NCBI GenBank assembly: GCA_029255685.2
Contig: CM055320.2
Location: forward strand, 45,667,910-45,731,909
Origin: Silene conica
Lineage: Eukaryota; Streptophyta; Magnoliopsida; Caryophyllales; Caryophyllaceae
Direction: 5' to 3'
Length of the DNA stretch: 64,000 nucleotides
Below the pieces are notes generated by a model that saw only the letters and a program-made list of their open reading frames with translations, was not told the origin of the DNA and did not search any database. The translations under genes and the position numbers were made by a program. Shown piece after piece: positions 53,756-64,000 of this stretch. Within the stretch, counting starts at the first letter, position 1, and the number at the start of each line of letters is the position of its first letter.

Positions 53756-54910
53756 GAAAACTTTGACTTGATGTCCAAGGTCAACCTCCTCCTTCCTTCT
53801 TCTTCAATCCTTTATTTTTTTCAGCAAAAGCTGACAAAACATAAAAGAAGAAGAACACCATTGTTGTGCACCTCCACCGTAAAACGATCGTAAAATCTTC
53901 GTTTCTTATCCGATTTCGACGATTCTCGCGCCATTTTTCTCCTCTCGTCGTTTCCTCCTTTATAAATAAGAAGTTTTCACCTCCTCCTCTTCCTTACTAA
54001 TTTCAAAATCTAAGCTTTGACCCAAACTAGATATTTTCGTTTTTAACATCTCCTTTTGATTGTAGAATTCGAGTCAAGTGGTCCGGAGGGTGATACATAC
54101 GAGATTGACGAGAGTTTGGACTAAAAAGTAACGGTGATGGATTACTCGACTTTAATCGTCTATGTTTGCATGTGTTCTATATGCTAGTAATGTTTAGTAT
54201 ACTAGAATTGTGTTTGATTAAATAGTGACATGATTAAATTCATAAATCAAATGTTTGGATGAATTTCATCTTGCATGGTTGTGTTGGATGAGATTTTAAT
54301 TGTGGAATTTCATTAAGGATTGTATTGTTAAATGAGGTTATGATCATTGAGGAAGGTTAGCTTGATAGTCTTTAAGTTCATAGTGCTTTGTTTACATTGG
54401 TTATTTCATAATGTTTCAGCACCTTAACAAATCTGTCCGTCGTATTGTACAATTTATTTCGACGTCTTAGAGTATCCATCTTTGAAAATGTTGAAAATAG
54501 ACCCCTGTTCATTTTAAGTGTAGAGTCTACCTATAAAATTTCGTAATTTTCTTGCATGTTGTTTGTTTACAATAAAATAGTTACAAACATTGCGCTGAAA
54601 TACTCGCAGAACGGACAATAACTCAAAGATTATTTCGGAAACCATTTTTATACTTTGAAAATATTCTGGTCTTTTTAATTAAACTTTGAAGAGTTTATAT
54701 GATGTTAGTAGTTTGCTTTGCCCCAAAATGATTGGTTAAACCCGTTTTATAAAGCAATTAATTATGAATTTTACGGCAGAGGACAACTATGATGTAAAAT
54801 GCATTTAGAAGTTATGTTTTATTAATCAGTTCCGTTTATTCTTCTCCCATATGGAATGGACTTATGTTTTGTCTTATTTATATATTGTTGGCGGCTCTAG
54901 TATGTAAATG

Positions 54911-55385
54911 AGTTGGTTAACGGTTATGTTAGCTTAAATTGTGATTTGATGACGGTTATGTTATCTTAAGATGAGCTGGGTGATGGTTATGTTGCCTTGC
55001 TTGTGTTCAGGTGGCGGTTATGTCACCTTAAATTGTGTTGGTAACGGTTATATGGCATTGGTTGTGAATAGATAGCGGTGATACGATTTGTGTATCACTT
55101 TAATAAACAAACGCCACTCCTGTTATGGGATTTTATCTAACTATGTTCGGGATTGGTCGGAATCCGTGGTTATGCGGCCCGGTCCCCGTGTGTCGTTCGG
55201 TGTAGGTTATTACATCGAGAGGTCTGGCCAGGTCTTAGGCATATGTCGGTTATGCGCTATACATAGTATCCGGATGACGTGGTTATGCGCTCCGGTTGCT
55301 AGGGCGCGGTTATACGCCCTAGCCTGTTAGTGGAGCGGTTATACTCCCTGACTGTCAGTTGTAGCGGTTATGCTACCTGACGGCG
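54911..55385. repeat. Array of about 12 hairpins, loop CGGTTATG, variable self-complementary stems
   Basis: The loop core GGTTAT is constant. Stems: GGTTAA/TTAGCT (54,914), GATGA/TTATC (54,948), GGTGA/TTGCC, AGGTGG/TCACCT (55,009-55,028), CGGTGTA/TACATCG (55,198-55,217), GCTAGGGCG/CGCCCTAGC (55,298-55,323, nine perfect pairs), GGAG/CTCC (55,332-55,347), and GTAG/CTAC within GTCAG/CTGAC (55,356-55,381). A G-T pair is used in several. A few units, such as 55,040-55,060, pair poorly. Confidence 0.88.
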
Positions 55386-55576
55386 TTCATTCTATTCTTG
55401 GTTGTTGTTGTTTATGTGATTGAACATGCCATCAAGTGTTGGTCTCTGAGTCGATCACCTGGTTGTTTACCTGATTTTGAGTATTATGCTTTGATATTTC
55501 TCATATTCACATGTACTACTCCATATACAATATGTTCTTATTGTTATCTATTTGTATTTTGACGTAAAGTGGTGGG

Positions 55577-56571
55577 TGAGGGAAATATAGCATGTATTCG
55601 CCCTAAACTTGCAGGATTATAATGAAAATTACAGTTGTGATTATTGTCGTAAGATAAATAAAAACATGAAAAAGAGTACAACCTTGGGTCCTTGCTTGAA
55701 TAGGCCTAAGAACAGGAATTAAAGTAAATTCCCTCCTACAACTTGCACACAAGACTTTGTTTGAGATGATGCCGCGTGTGCTAGAAAATACTCTCCAATT
55801 GCCTTGCAATATGGGGAGAGCTATTGAGGTTTTAGATGTGAGATCTGACATTTGGGAGAAGAATACTCTCAAAACCCTAATTGTGAGAATTGTAATTCAA
55901 CAGTTACTGACAAAAGGAGAAAGACTCTCCTTTTGTAGTATATGGGTCGGCCGGCCGACTGGGTATAGGGTAAGAGTGGGCTTTTCCACTCTTACCTTAT
56001 TCCTTTGCGTGATTCGACCCGATTTGCTAAAATATTATTTGCGGGATTTTTATTATAAATCGCATACGTGTTATCAGGTATTAATGCAGTCGATGTATTA
56101 ATAATGGCCTGATAAAATTACGATATTGTATAATTATCCAAATTAATATAACTGTTTATATTAATACGCGAATACAATATTTAATTAAATATAACCGTTT
56201 ATATTTAATTTACGAATTAATCATGTAATCCGTGTTAGCTAAAATTATTTAATCCGTATTAAATAATAATCTCAACATCTTATTGACTAATTTAATAGTC
56301 AATACCTCTGACTAACTGTTTAGTCATATCCGGCATAAATGTGAGTGTATTTTCATACCTTCACATCTCTCAAACGTGTCCTATAGGTGTGACGTATAGG
56401 GACCAGTTGATCACCGCCATCCGTATGACAATAACGTCAAACTTATCTAGCAAGCCAACCGTTATTGATAAACGTGGATCAACTGATAATAATACTGAAG
56501 TATGCCCTTGTGATCCTTTAAGAGACTTAGTAAGTCATTGTACTTAATTGTCAAGGACACCAGCCCCAACA
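55577..56571 (-). repeat. 3' LTR of the Ty1/copia element (995 bp)
   Basis: From TGAGGGAAATATAGC to GCCCCAACA. On the element strand it starts TGTTGGGGC and is preceded by the purine-rich primer AAGTGGGAGAT (plus 56,572-56,582). GTGGG at 55,572-55,576 would be the target duplication. About a dozen single-base differences from the right LTR over 920 bases were counted by eye. Contains a 14-base palindrome at 55,946-55,959. Confidence 0.92.
55946..55959. repeat. 14-bp palindrome GTCGGCCGGCCGAC in copia LTR
   Basis: Perfect palindrome, related in wording to the GGTCGACC cassettes. In the right LTR (about 63,450-63,463) the last C is A. Confidence 0.7.
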
Positions 56572-57434
56572 ATCTCCCACTTGTCCGTACAAGGGTATGT
56601 GCAATGACGTTATCACACTACATGTGGAGGACACAAGCTCCAACAAACTCCCACTTGTCCGTACAAGTGTAGGTGCGATAACCGATTCTCATATCCTTTT
56701 AAAATTTCTCCCACTCAATGTAAGACAATTTGCAAATCCGCATTCGCAAAGGTCGTATCTCACAAGCGATCTGTATCAAGAGTGGTTTCCCCGACTAGAG
56801 AGTAACTTAACTGATAAAACGAATCTGTATTCGAGCATGGCCATGCATTTCAGTTACTACTCCTCGAGTGGCCCTGAGAAATGATAAAATCCTGATAAGG
56901 GTTTGGATATTTCCCTCAACTCGAATCCTACCGATATCGCGCAACATGAAATAACCCAGAAAAAAATCCTCTTGGCCCCTGTTACGATGACCGTGGGAAA
57001 GAAACCAAAGTTACCCAAAATCTGCCTTAATCTCAAGAGACAGTTGAAAGTCAAAAGACTCGACTCTAAGGAACACTATGGAGGTCCTATCCACGACCTG
57101 GCCCCCAATGTTATAAAACATTTAGGACTCCATAACGTTGTCACGGGGTGTCCTACGAGATATCCGTATAACTCGCCTTTGTGATTGGTCAGTCATCCGC
57201 GTGACTTATGGCTCGTTGAACCCACCATCAACCAACGTCACAAAATGATTACCTGAGTTATCAGCTCAAGTGGGTAATCAAGGACTAAAACGATGTAATG
57301 TTATTCAGTTCACTTTGTGGTGTTCAAAATTGGCGTACAATTCCACATGAAAAACAAAACATTATATATCATAACAATGAGGTTGAATAGAGTACACGAG
57401 AAAATGAATTATTACATGAATTCATAAAAGAGTA
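56572..57434 (-). other. 3' untranslated region of the copia element
   Basis: Purine primer at 56,572-56,582 on the element strand. A second copy of the CTCCCACTTGTCCGTACAAG region lies about 85 bases further in (56,649-56,668), a local duplication. No coding region. Confidence 0.7.
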
Positions 57435-60400
57435 CTACAACTTAGGAACACATCTAATTCCCATGGAATGAATGTGCCCTTCATGCTTATCACGTGGTAA
57501 TGCTTTAGTGAGAGGATCAGCTATGTTGTCATCCGTAGCGATCTTATCAATGAATATCTTCTTTTACGCGGACTCAGTTGTAGAATCTGCTATAACACTT
57601 TGTTTAGAACTTTTCCAGCTGACAGCAGCGCCATTAAGAGTAAAAACGAATCCAGACTGAAATTTCGAGTCGTCTCGATCCGTTTGGAAGCTAGCATCTG
57701 CGTAACCCGTGGCGCAGAGCGTCGAGTCGCCTCCGTAAGTCAATCCCCAATCTTTAGTCCTCTGTAGGTACTTAAGAATGTTTTTCACGACCATCCAGTG
57801 TTGTTCACCTGGATGAGCTTGGAATCGACTTGTCATACTCAATGCATATGCAATGTCTGGACGTGTGCATATCATGGCATACATGATCGATCCTATTGCC
57901 GAAGCATAAGAAATCCGACTCATGCGCTCTTTCTCTTCCAATGTCTTAGCTTCTTGAGATTTGCTCAAGTGAAGCCCAGTAGTCATAGGAAGGAACCCTT
58001 TCTTGGAGTTCGTCATGCTGAATCTTTCTAGAATCTTATCTACGTAAGACTCCTGACTGAGAGACAACATCCGTCGTGATCTATCCCTGTAGATACGGAT
58101 GCCCAAAATTCTTTGTGTCTCTCCCAGATCATTCATCTGGAAATGGTTTTTCAACCATGCTTTAACCGAAGAAAGGAGAGGTATGTTATTCCCAATCAAG
58201 AGTATGTCATCGACATACAGTACTAGGAAGACAATCTTGCTCCCACTCGACTTGATATAGAGACATGGTTCCTCGACTGATCGAACGAACCCATTCTCTT
58301 TTATCACTTGGTCGAAGCGATGATTCCAACTCCGCGATGCTTGCTTAAGTCCATAGATGGAACGCTTAAGCTTGCAAACTTTCTTAGGATGTTCTGGATC
58401 AATAAAACCCTCGGGTTGTACCATGTACAACTCTTCCTCCAAATAACCGTTTAAGAAGGCGATTTTAACGTCCATTTGCCATATTTCATAGTCATGAAAT
58501 GTGGCTATCGCTAAGATAATCCGAATAATGGAACGTAGCATGACTACGGGTGCAAAGATCTCATCGTAGTGCAAGCCTGGCACTTGGGTGAAACCTTTAA
58601 CAACTAGTCTTGCCTTATGGATATCTTGTTTACCTTCCACGGCATGCTTTATTTTGTAAAGCCATTTGCATTGAAGGGGACGTACCTTTGCAGGTAGGTC
58701 CACAAGATCCCACACGTTGTTCTCATACATGGAGTCTATCTCGGATTGTATGGCTTCTAGCCATAGCTTTGAGTCAGAACTGGTCATGGCACCTTTATAG
58801 GTTGAGGGTTCATTACCCTCTAGGAGTAAGACGTCGTCCATATCATGTTCCTCGACCATACCAATGTATCTGTCCGGAGGAATGGAGACTCTTCCCGACC
58901 TCCTAGGTTCCTCAGGAATATCTACCGCAGCCTCGGTTGAAGGAACTGTTTCCTCCAATGGTTGCTCGGTATTTGGTTCTTGAACCTCCGATAAATCGAA
59001 GGTTCTATTACTCGACTTGTTCTCGAGAAATTCTTTCTCTAAGAACGTCGCACTAGCCGCAACAAAAACACGTTGTTCGGTTGGCGAGTAGAAGTAATGA
59101 CCAAAAGTTCCCTTTGGATAGCCTATAAAGTATGTCTTGACCGATCGCGGGCCGAGCTTATCCTCGTGTCTCCACTTGACATAAGCCTCGCAGCCTCAAA
59201 CCCGAATAAAGGACAAGTTAGGGACCGTTCCCTTCCATAATTCGTATGGAGACTTGTCAACAGCTTTAGACGGACTTCGGTTAAGTATTAGAGCGGCTAA
59301 CAAAAGAGCATAGCCCCACAATGAATCAGGCACAACGGTGTGACTCATCATGGATCGAACCATATCGAGTAAAGTTCGATTTCTCCGTTCGGACACACCA
59401 TTTAATTGTGGTGTTCCAGGTGGAGTCAACTGTAGCACGATGCCACAGTCTTTAAGGTGTTGATCAAACTCGTGTGAAAGATACTCACCACCACGATCAG
59501 AACGTAGTGCTTTAATCTTTCTACCCAGCTGGTTCTGTACCCGATTCTGGTATTCTTTGAACTTGTCAAAGGATTCACTTTTATGTTTCATTAAGTAGAC
59601 ATAGCCATATCAACTCAAATCATCCGTGAAAGTGATGAAATACCTATAGCCTTCTCGTGCGTTGATCGACATAGGGCCACACACATCTGTATGTATGAGT
59701 CCTAATAGGTCGGCAGCGCGCATTCCAATACCTTTGAAGGAAATACGAGTCATTTTGCCGATGAGACATGATTCACACGTGCCATATGATTCGAAATCAA
59801 AGGCCGAGATAGCTCCATTCTGTATGAGCTGTTTTACGCGTTTCTCATTTATGTGTCCCATACGACAATGCCATAGATAAGTTTGATCTTTGTCACCTAC
59901 CTTTAATTTCTTATTATTCACATGTAATATTTCAGTGGTTTGATCTAAAACATAAATTCCATTCATGGAAACTGCCTTGCCATAAATCATATTGTGTAAT
60001 GAGAAAATACAACTGTTATTTTCTATTACAAATGAAAAACCAAGTTTGTCAAGCGCAGAAACTGAAATAATGTTTTTGGACAAACAAGGAACATAATAAC
60101 AGTTATATAAAGATAACTCGAATCCACTTGGAAGCTGGATCACGTATGTTCCCCTCGAGACTGCAGCAACACGTGCTCCATTCCCGACACGCAGGTCAAC
60201 CTCACCCTTGATGAGGGGTTCTTGGTTTCGGAGGCCCTGCACATGATTACATAGATGAGAACCACAACCAGTATCTAGTACCCAAGTTCCGTAACTTGCA
60301 TGGTTAATCTCAATCATGTGAATAAAAGAAGAAGAAGACATACCGACAGGAGTAACGCGGCCTGCCTTAATGTCCTCACGATACACGGGGCATGAGCGCC

Positions 60401-61265
60401 TCCAATGCCCAGTCTTGTGGCAATGGTGGCATTCCATGCTAGTATCCTTGCTCTTTGTTTTGCCCTGTGAGTTGCTCGACTCACCTGGCCCACTCTTAGT
60501 AAATCCTGACTTCTTAAACTTGGGCTTGCCTACTGTTAGGTCGCCCTGAGCTTTAGCTTTACCCTTACCCTTACCCTTACTGGAGATCATGAGAACATCT
60601 TGCTTCACGCTCCCACTTAATTTCAGATCCTTCTCGGTCTGTACGAGAAGGGAGTGGAGCTCATGAGGAGTCTTCTTCATGTCGTTCATGTAATAGTTGG
60701 CCCTAAAGAGGGCGAACCCATCATGAAGCGAATGAAGCATTCGATCAACGATTATGTTCTCACTGATCTTGCAGTTTAGGGCCTCCAGTTTCTCGATATT
60801 CTCAATCATGTTGAGAATATGTGGGCTAACCGCTTGGCCCTTCTGGAGTTTCGCCTCAAAGAAGTGACATGCATGCTCATAAGAAACGATTCTCGGAGTC
60901 TTTGAGAATTCGTTAGTGAGCGTGGTGAAAATCTTGTTTGCACCATGGGTTATGAAGCGTCTTTGCAAATTGGATTCCATTGCATAGATGAGTACGTTCT
61001 TTATCGCACCCGCTTCCATGACGAAGTCGCTATGAGCGCGAACTTCGTTAGCTCTAGCTCCAGTTCCTGGGTGTGCCGGAATGGGCTCAGTTAAGTACTT
61101 GAGCTTTCCGTCAGCAATGGCAGCATTCCGTAGTGCTGCCTCCCAGTCAGAGAAGTTTGACCCATCATTCCTCAGTCTAGTAGACTGATTCATGGAGTCC
61201 ATGAAGGCTTTTAGCCAGGATTCACGTGCTAGCTTGGCACTTGGCATTGGGTCTTCACCAGCCAT
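57435..61265 (-). pseudogene. Ty1/copia gag-pol polyprotein (two TGA codons, RNase H deletion)
   Basis: From 61,265 one frame encodes gag, a CHHCHKTGHWRRSC knuckle (about 60,390-60,435), protease with WVLDTGCGSH (about 60,270), a GAG-pre-integrase zinc region (HCRMGH...CESC), integrase, reverse transcriptase with YVDD (about 58,206-58,217) and the start of RNase H. TGA at 59,610-59,612 interrupts integrase after TFTDDLS, and TGA at 59,196-59,198 after SFIRV; both are in frame and look like single C-to-T or G-to-A changes. At 57,564-57,566 a TAA follows DSTTESA, where the family continues for some 60 residues. The next codons jump to KIATDDNIADPLTKAL, the conserved end, still in the same frame to a stop at 57,435. 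An internal deletion of RNase H is the likely cause. Closest in wording to Tork/TNT1-type elements. Confidence 0.9.
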
Positions 61266-62618
61266 TTAGTTATACAGCAGTTTAATTTGAACGTGTTCTA
61301 CACTGAAAAGAAGATAAAACAGAACCATATAAGCAACTCATTGTTGTGATTTAAGTCTATATTAAATTTTATTTAAACTTGTAGACTCATGCATTTATAT
61401 AATTGATCTCCCTCAAGAATTATATAAACAATCCCAAGACTCAATTTCCGTATATTGATAAGCCCACAGCTTGGCTAATTCCACCGTTGGAACTCTTGGT
61501 CGATAGATTTCCGTAAATCCTATCTATTAGTCCATCTCAGTCGCTAGATTTTATCGAGTGACCATGATGTTGAGATAAAATAAATCATCTGTTCCCACTT
61601 ACCCGACGTAGAAGGGGTCATATTATGCCTACCGACGAAGAAGGGATTCATGTGAGTCTGATTTAGAAAGACTATTCTCAATTTTCGGTTATACGAGGAA
61701 GACCCCATCAACTTATATTTATCCATTTTAAGTGAACTAATATCTAGCATATGCGTGAATGAATGAAATAAAGTGATGGCTTTGCAATTGACATGTGACA
61801 TCTGTATTGTCACAGAAAACTAACGCGTAACCGCTACATGAGTCAGTTTTCAGGCATGTTATAGGTGGTTTGGTTTTAGGCGGAATATGATGCAAGCTAT
61901 TATCGATGAAAGCATAATATAAATGCGATAAACGTAAATAAAAAGTCCTAGTGTGGCCTATCCTACCAAAATAAACATAAAACAACTTGGAATCCACCGT
62001 TGGACCCTAGAAGCTTGTCTTGATGTTCCATCTTGGTCCTTGCAGCGGGAGTGAGCATCCGGTCTCCGTCTTTGGTCTTCACAAAATTACTAATTTAAAT
62101 TACAAATATAACCCTATTTACATTCTAATTTAAATACAAAAGTAATTACATGGCAAAAACCCAAAACAGAGATTCAAGATCTCAAAATTACAAGCAAGAC
62201 TGTGTTCCATCATTACGGTAACACAATCTTCTAAGGCCACACTAAGTTACAACCGTTTGCAAAAATAAATACGTTATTGAAAGCATTCATAAGGCATTCA
62301 ACAAGACGATAAATAAAATGCATCAACTAAATTAAAATTCATACATGACATAATACTGTTATTATGATTAACAAATTTTTACCAAACCACCTTACGGGAT
62401 TAAAATTATGTGATTATACCGTTTTAATAACCCAATTTTAATAAATTTATAATCCTATTATCTTAAACCGTTTTAAAATAATATGTATCAAACGAGGGTG
62501 AACCGTTTCACAAAATTAATAATATACTATTTCCGTATATAGTATATTACTAAAGGCCATGGGAAAATAAAACAGGTTATTTTCGAAAAATAAAAAAAAA
62601 CGAGTCTGTTACAGGGGG

Positions 62619-62657
62619 GGAGGTCGACCGACCTCAACACGGGGTCGACCGACCTCC
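62619..62657. repeat. GGTCGACC hairpin cassette 1 in copia leader
   Basis: GGAGGTCGACCGACC, 9-base spacer, GGTCGACCGACCTCC. The outer GGAGG/CCTCC pairs. Confidence 0.82.
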
Positions 62658-62693
62658 TGACGAGAAACAGAAATATTCTGCAACAGCATAGGC

Positions 62694-62726
62694 GGTCGAC
62701 CGACCTATCATTCAGGTCGACCGACC
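62694..62726. repeat. GGTCGACC hairpin cassette 2 in copia leader
   Basis: GGTCGACCGACCT, loop ATCATTC, AGGTCGACCGACC. The inner ACCT/AGGT pair extends the stem. Confidence 0.82.
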
Positions 62727-62956
62727 ACCAAGCAGTAAAAACGAGTTTCAGAAAACGCAAAACACTGCACCTTTTGAAATCAAAATAAGTTTTTACCTTT
62801 TAAACTTTGATTAAAACAAGTAAATCAAAATTAACATCAACAAGGGTTCACATATTGTCAAGAATATCGATTAATTAACAATATGTAAACAGGAATCGAA
62901 AACAAGATCGATTACTCACAAAAGAAAGACTGTCGAAACAAAAACATTCGCAGGAG

Positions 62957-62994
62957 GCGGTCGACCGACCGCAATAAGGGGCCGATCGACCGGC
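62957..62994. repeat. GGTCGACC hairpin cassette 3 in copia leader (diverged)
   Basis: GCGGTCGACCGACC followed after about 9 bases by GGCCGATCGACCGGC. Confidence 0.7.
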
Positions 62995-63065
62995 TTAGCG
63001 GCAGAATACGATTTTTCAATTTTTAAAACTTTATGAAAAACACAAAAGTAAAATTTCATGGCCTT

Positions 63066-63078
63066 GGCTCTGATACCA
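63066..63078 (-). promoter_or_regulatory. Primer binding site, initiator tRNA-Met (copia)
   Basis: The plus strand reads GGCTCTGATACCA, the 3' end of initiator tRNA-Met, 2 bases from the LTR at 63,081. Confidence 0.92.
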
Positions 63079-63080
63079 CT

Positions 63081-64000
63081 TGAGGGAAATATAGCATGTA
63101 TTCGCCCTAAACTTGCAGGATTATAATGAAAATTACAGTTGTGATTATTGTCATAAGATAAATAAAAACATGAAAAAGAGTACAACCTTGGGTCCTTGCT
63201 TGAATAGGCCTAAGAACAGGAATTAAAGTAAATTCCCTCCTATAACTTGCACCCAAGACTTTGTTTGAGATGATGCCGCATGTGCTAGAAAATACTCTCC
63301 AATTGCCTTGCAATATGGGGAGAGCTATTGAGGTTTTAGATGTGAGATCTGACTTTTGGGAGAAGAATGCTCTCAAAACCCTAATTGTGAGAATTGTAAT
63401 TCAACAGTTACTGACAAAAGGAGAAAGACTCTCCTTTTGTAGTATATGGGTCGGCCGGCCGAATGGGTATAGGGTAAGAGTGGGCTTTTCCACTCTTACC
63501 TTATTCCTTTGCGTGATTCGACCCGATTTGCTAAAATATTATTTGCGGGATTTTTATTATAAATCGCATACGTGTTATCAGATATTAATGCAGTCGATGT
63601 ATTAATAATGGCCTGATAAAATTACGATATTGTATGATTATCCAAATTAATATAACTGTTTATATTAATACGCGAATACAATATTTAATTAAATATAACC
63701 GTTTATATTTAATTTACGAATTAATCATGTAATCCGTGTAAGCTAAAATTATTTAATCCGTATTAAATAATAATCTCAACATCTTAATGACTAATTTAAT
63801 AGTCAATACATCTGACTAACTGTTTAGTCATATCCGGCATAAATGTGAGTGTATTTTCATACCTTCACATCTCTCAAACGTGTCCTATAGGTGTGACGTA
63901 TAGGGACCAGTTGATCACCGCCATCCGTATGACAATAACGTCAAACTTATCTAGCAAGCCAATTGTTATTGATAAACGTGGATCAACTGATAATAATACT
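63081..64000 (-). repeat. 5' LTR of the Ty1/copia element (cut by window edge)
   Basis: Matches 55,577 to about 56,497 with about a dozen substitutions. The last ~75 bases are outside the window. Confidence 0.93.

Larger units (their letters stand above)
53185..55576 (+). repeat. Gypsy-type LTR (partial, plus orientation), interrupted by the copia element
   Basis: Starts TGTAACACCCCAATAATTTC, the standard chromovirus LTR start, and carries blocks recalling the other gypsy LTRs (GGTGATGGATTACTCG near 54,132). No LTR end or internal region is found before the copia LTR at 55,577; the rest should lie right of the window. It includes a CACTTGGCCTAAG-type repeat at about 53,545-53,755 and the CGGTTATG hairpin array. 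Confidence 0.68.
61266..63065 (-). other. 5' leader of the copia element
   Basis: About 1.8 kb between primer site and gag, long for a copia leader. No ORF of interest. It holds three GGTCGACC cassettes (62,619-62,657; 62,694-62,726; 62,957-62,994) and AT-rich DNA. It may include a foreign insertion or a lineage-specific leader. Confidence 0.65.

Noticed and set aside
55088..55330. 80-codon ORF over the CGGTTATG array
   Set aside because: Composition-driven frame through a hairpin array; no domain.

Overview
This is nuclear DNA from a flowering plant, most likely a eudicot. The evidence is Athila/Tat-like, chromovirus-type Ty3/gypsy and Ty1/copia LTR retrotransposons, a plant LINE whose ORF1 has a DUF4283-type domain, Au-like SINE pieces, MITE-like sequences, and one intron-rich host gene with an organelle-type presequence. 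The species cannot be fixed from sequence alone. The only intact host gene I recognise is a 13-exon MnmG/GidA homologue on the minus strand (41,311-49,065). Its exons join without a break into 725 codons plus a stop.

Region 1 (1-26,643) is a head-to-tail array of one minus-strand element: part-LTR, then four internal regions of about 5.04 kb, each followed by an LTR of about 1.58 kb, with neighbours sharing LTRs (period about 6.62 kb). The LTRs run TGATGC...GCATCA. The primer site matches the 3' end of tRNA-Asp, and the only protein region is gag plus an aspartic protease of the Athila type (DLGAS). There is no reverse transcriptase, RNase H or integrase, so the family is non-autonomous. Every copy is broken, by different combinations of lesions. 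The array sits inside the reverse transcriptase of an older Ty3/gypsy element (26,644-31,899), which itself sits in an Athila-like LTR remnant. Another diverged Athila-like junction (33,135-35,568) and a second, truncated gypsy LTR (35,569-37,686) follow.

Region 2 (37,687-50,514) is the host-gene island: a decayed OTU-domain gene, GC/AG-rich minisatellite, the MnmG gene with SINE and MITE insertions in its introns, and a MITE/minisatellite-rich upstream flank. Region 3 (50,515-55,576) has a LINE with ORF1 and the endonuclease part of ORF2, cut off in a minisatellite, then a plus-strand gypsy-type LTR. Region 4 (55,577-64,000) is a young Ty1/copia element on the minus strand with two TGA codons and an RNase H deletion; its right LTR runs off the window.

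The most unusual signal is not a gene. Three gypsy-type LTRs carry arrays of short hairpins in which the loop is constant and the stem differs from unit to unit but stays self-complementary (29,808-30,262; 35,635-36,090; 54,911-55,385). In addition, a GC-rich hairpin cassette built on GGTCGACCGACC recurs about nine times per Athila-like unit, in its diverged relative, and in the leader of the unrelated copia element. A related AGCCGG cassette recurs in the gypsy LTRs. Paired changes in both arms point to selection for, or generation by, the folded form. I do not know a described system that explains this.
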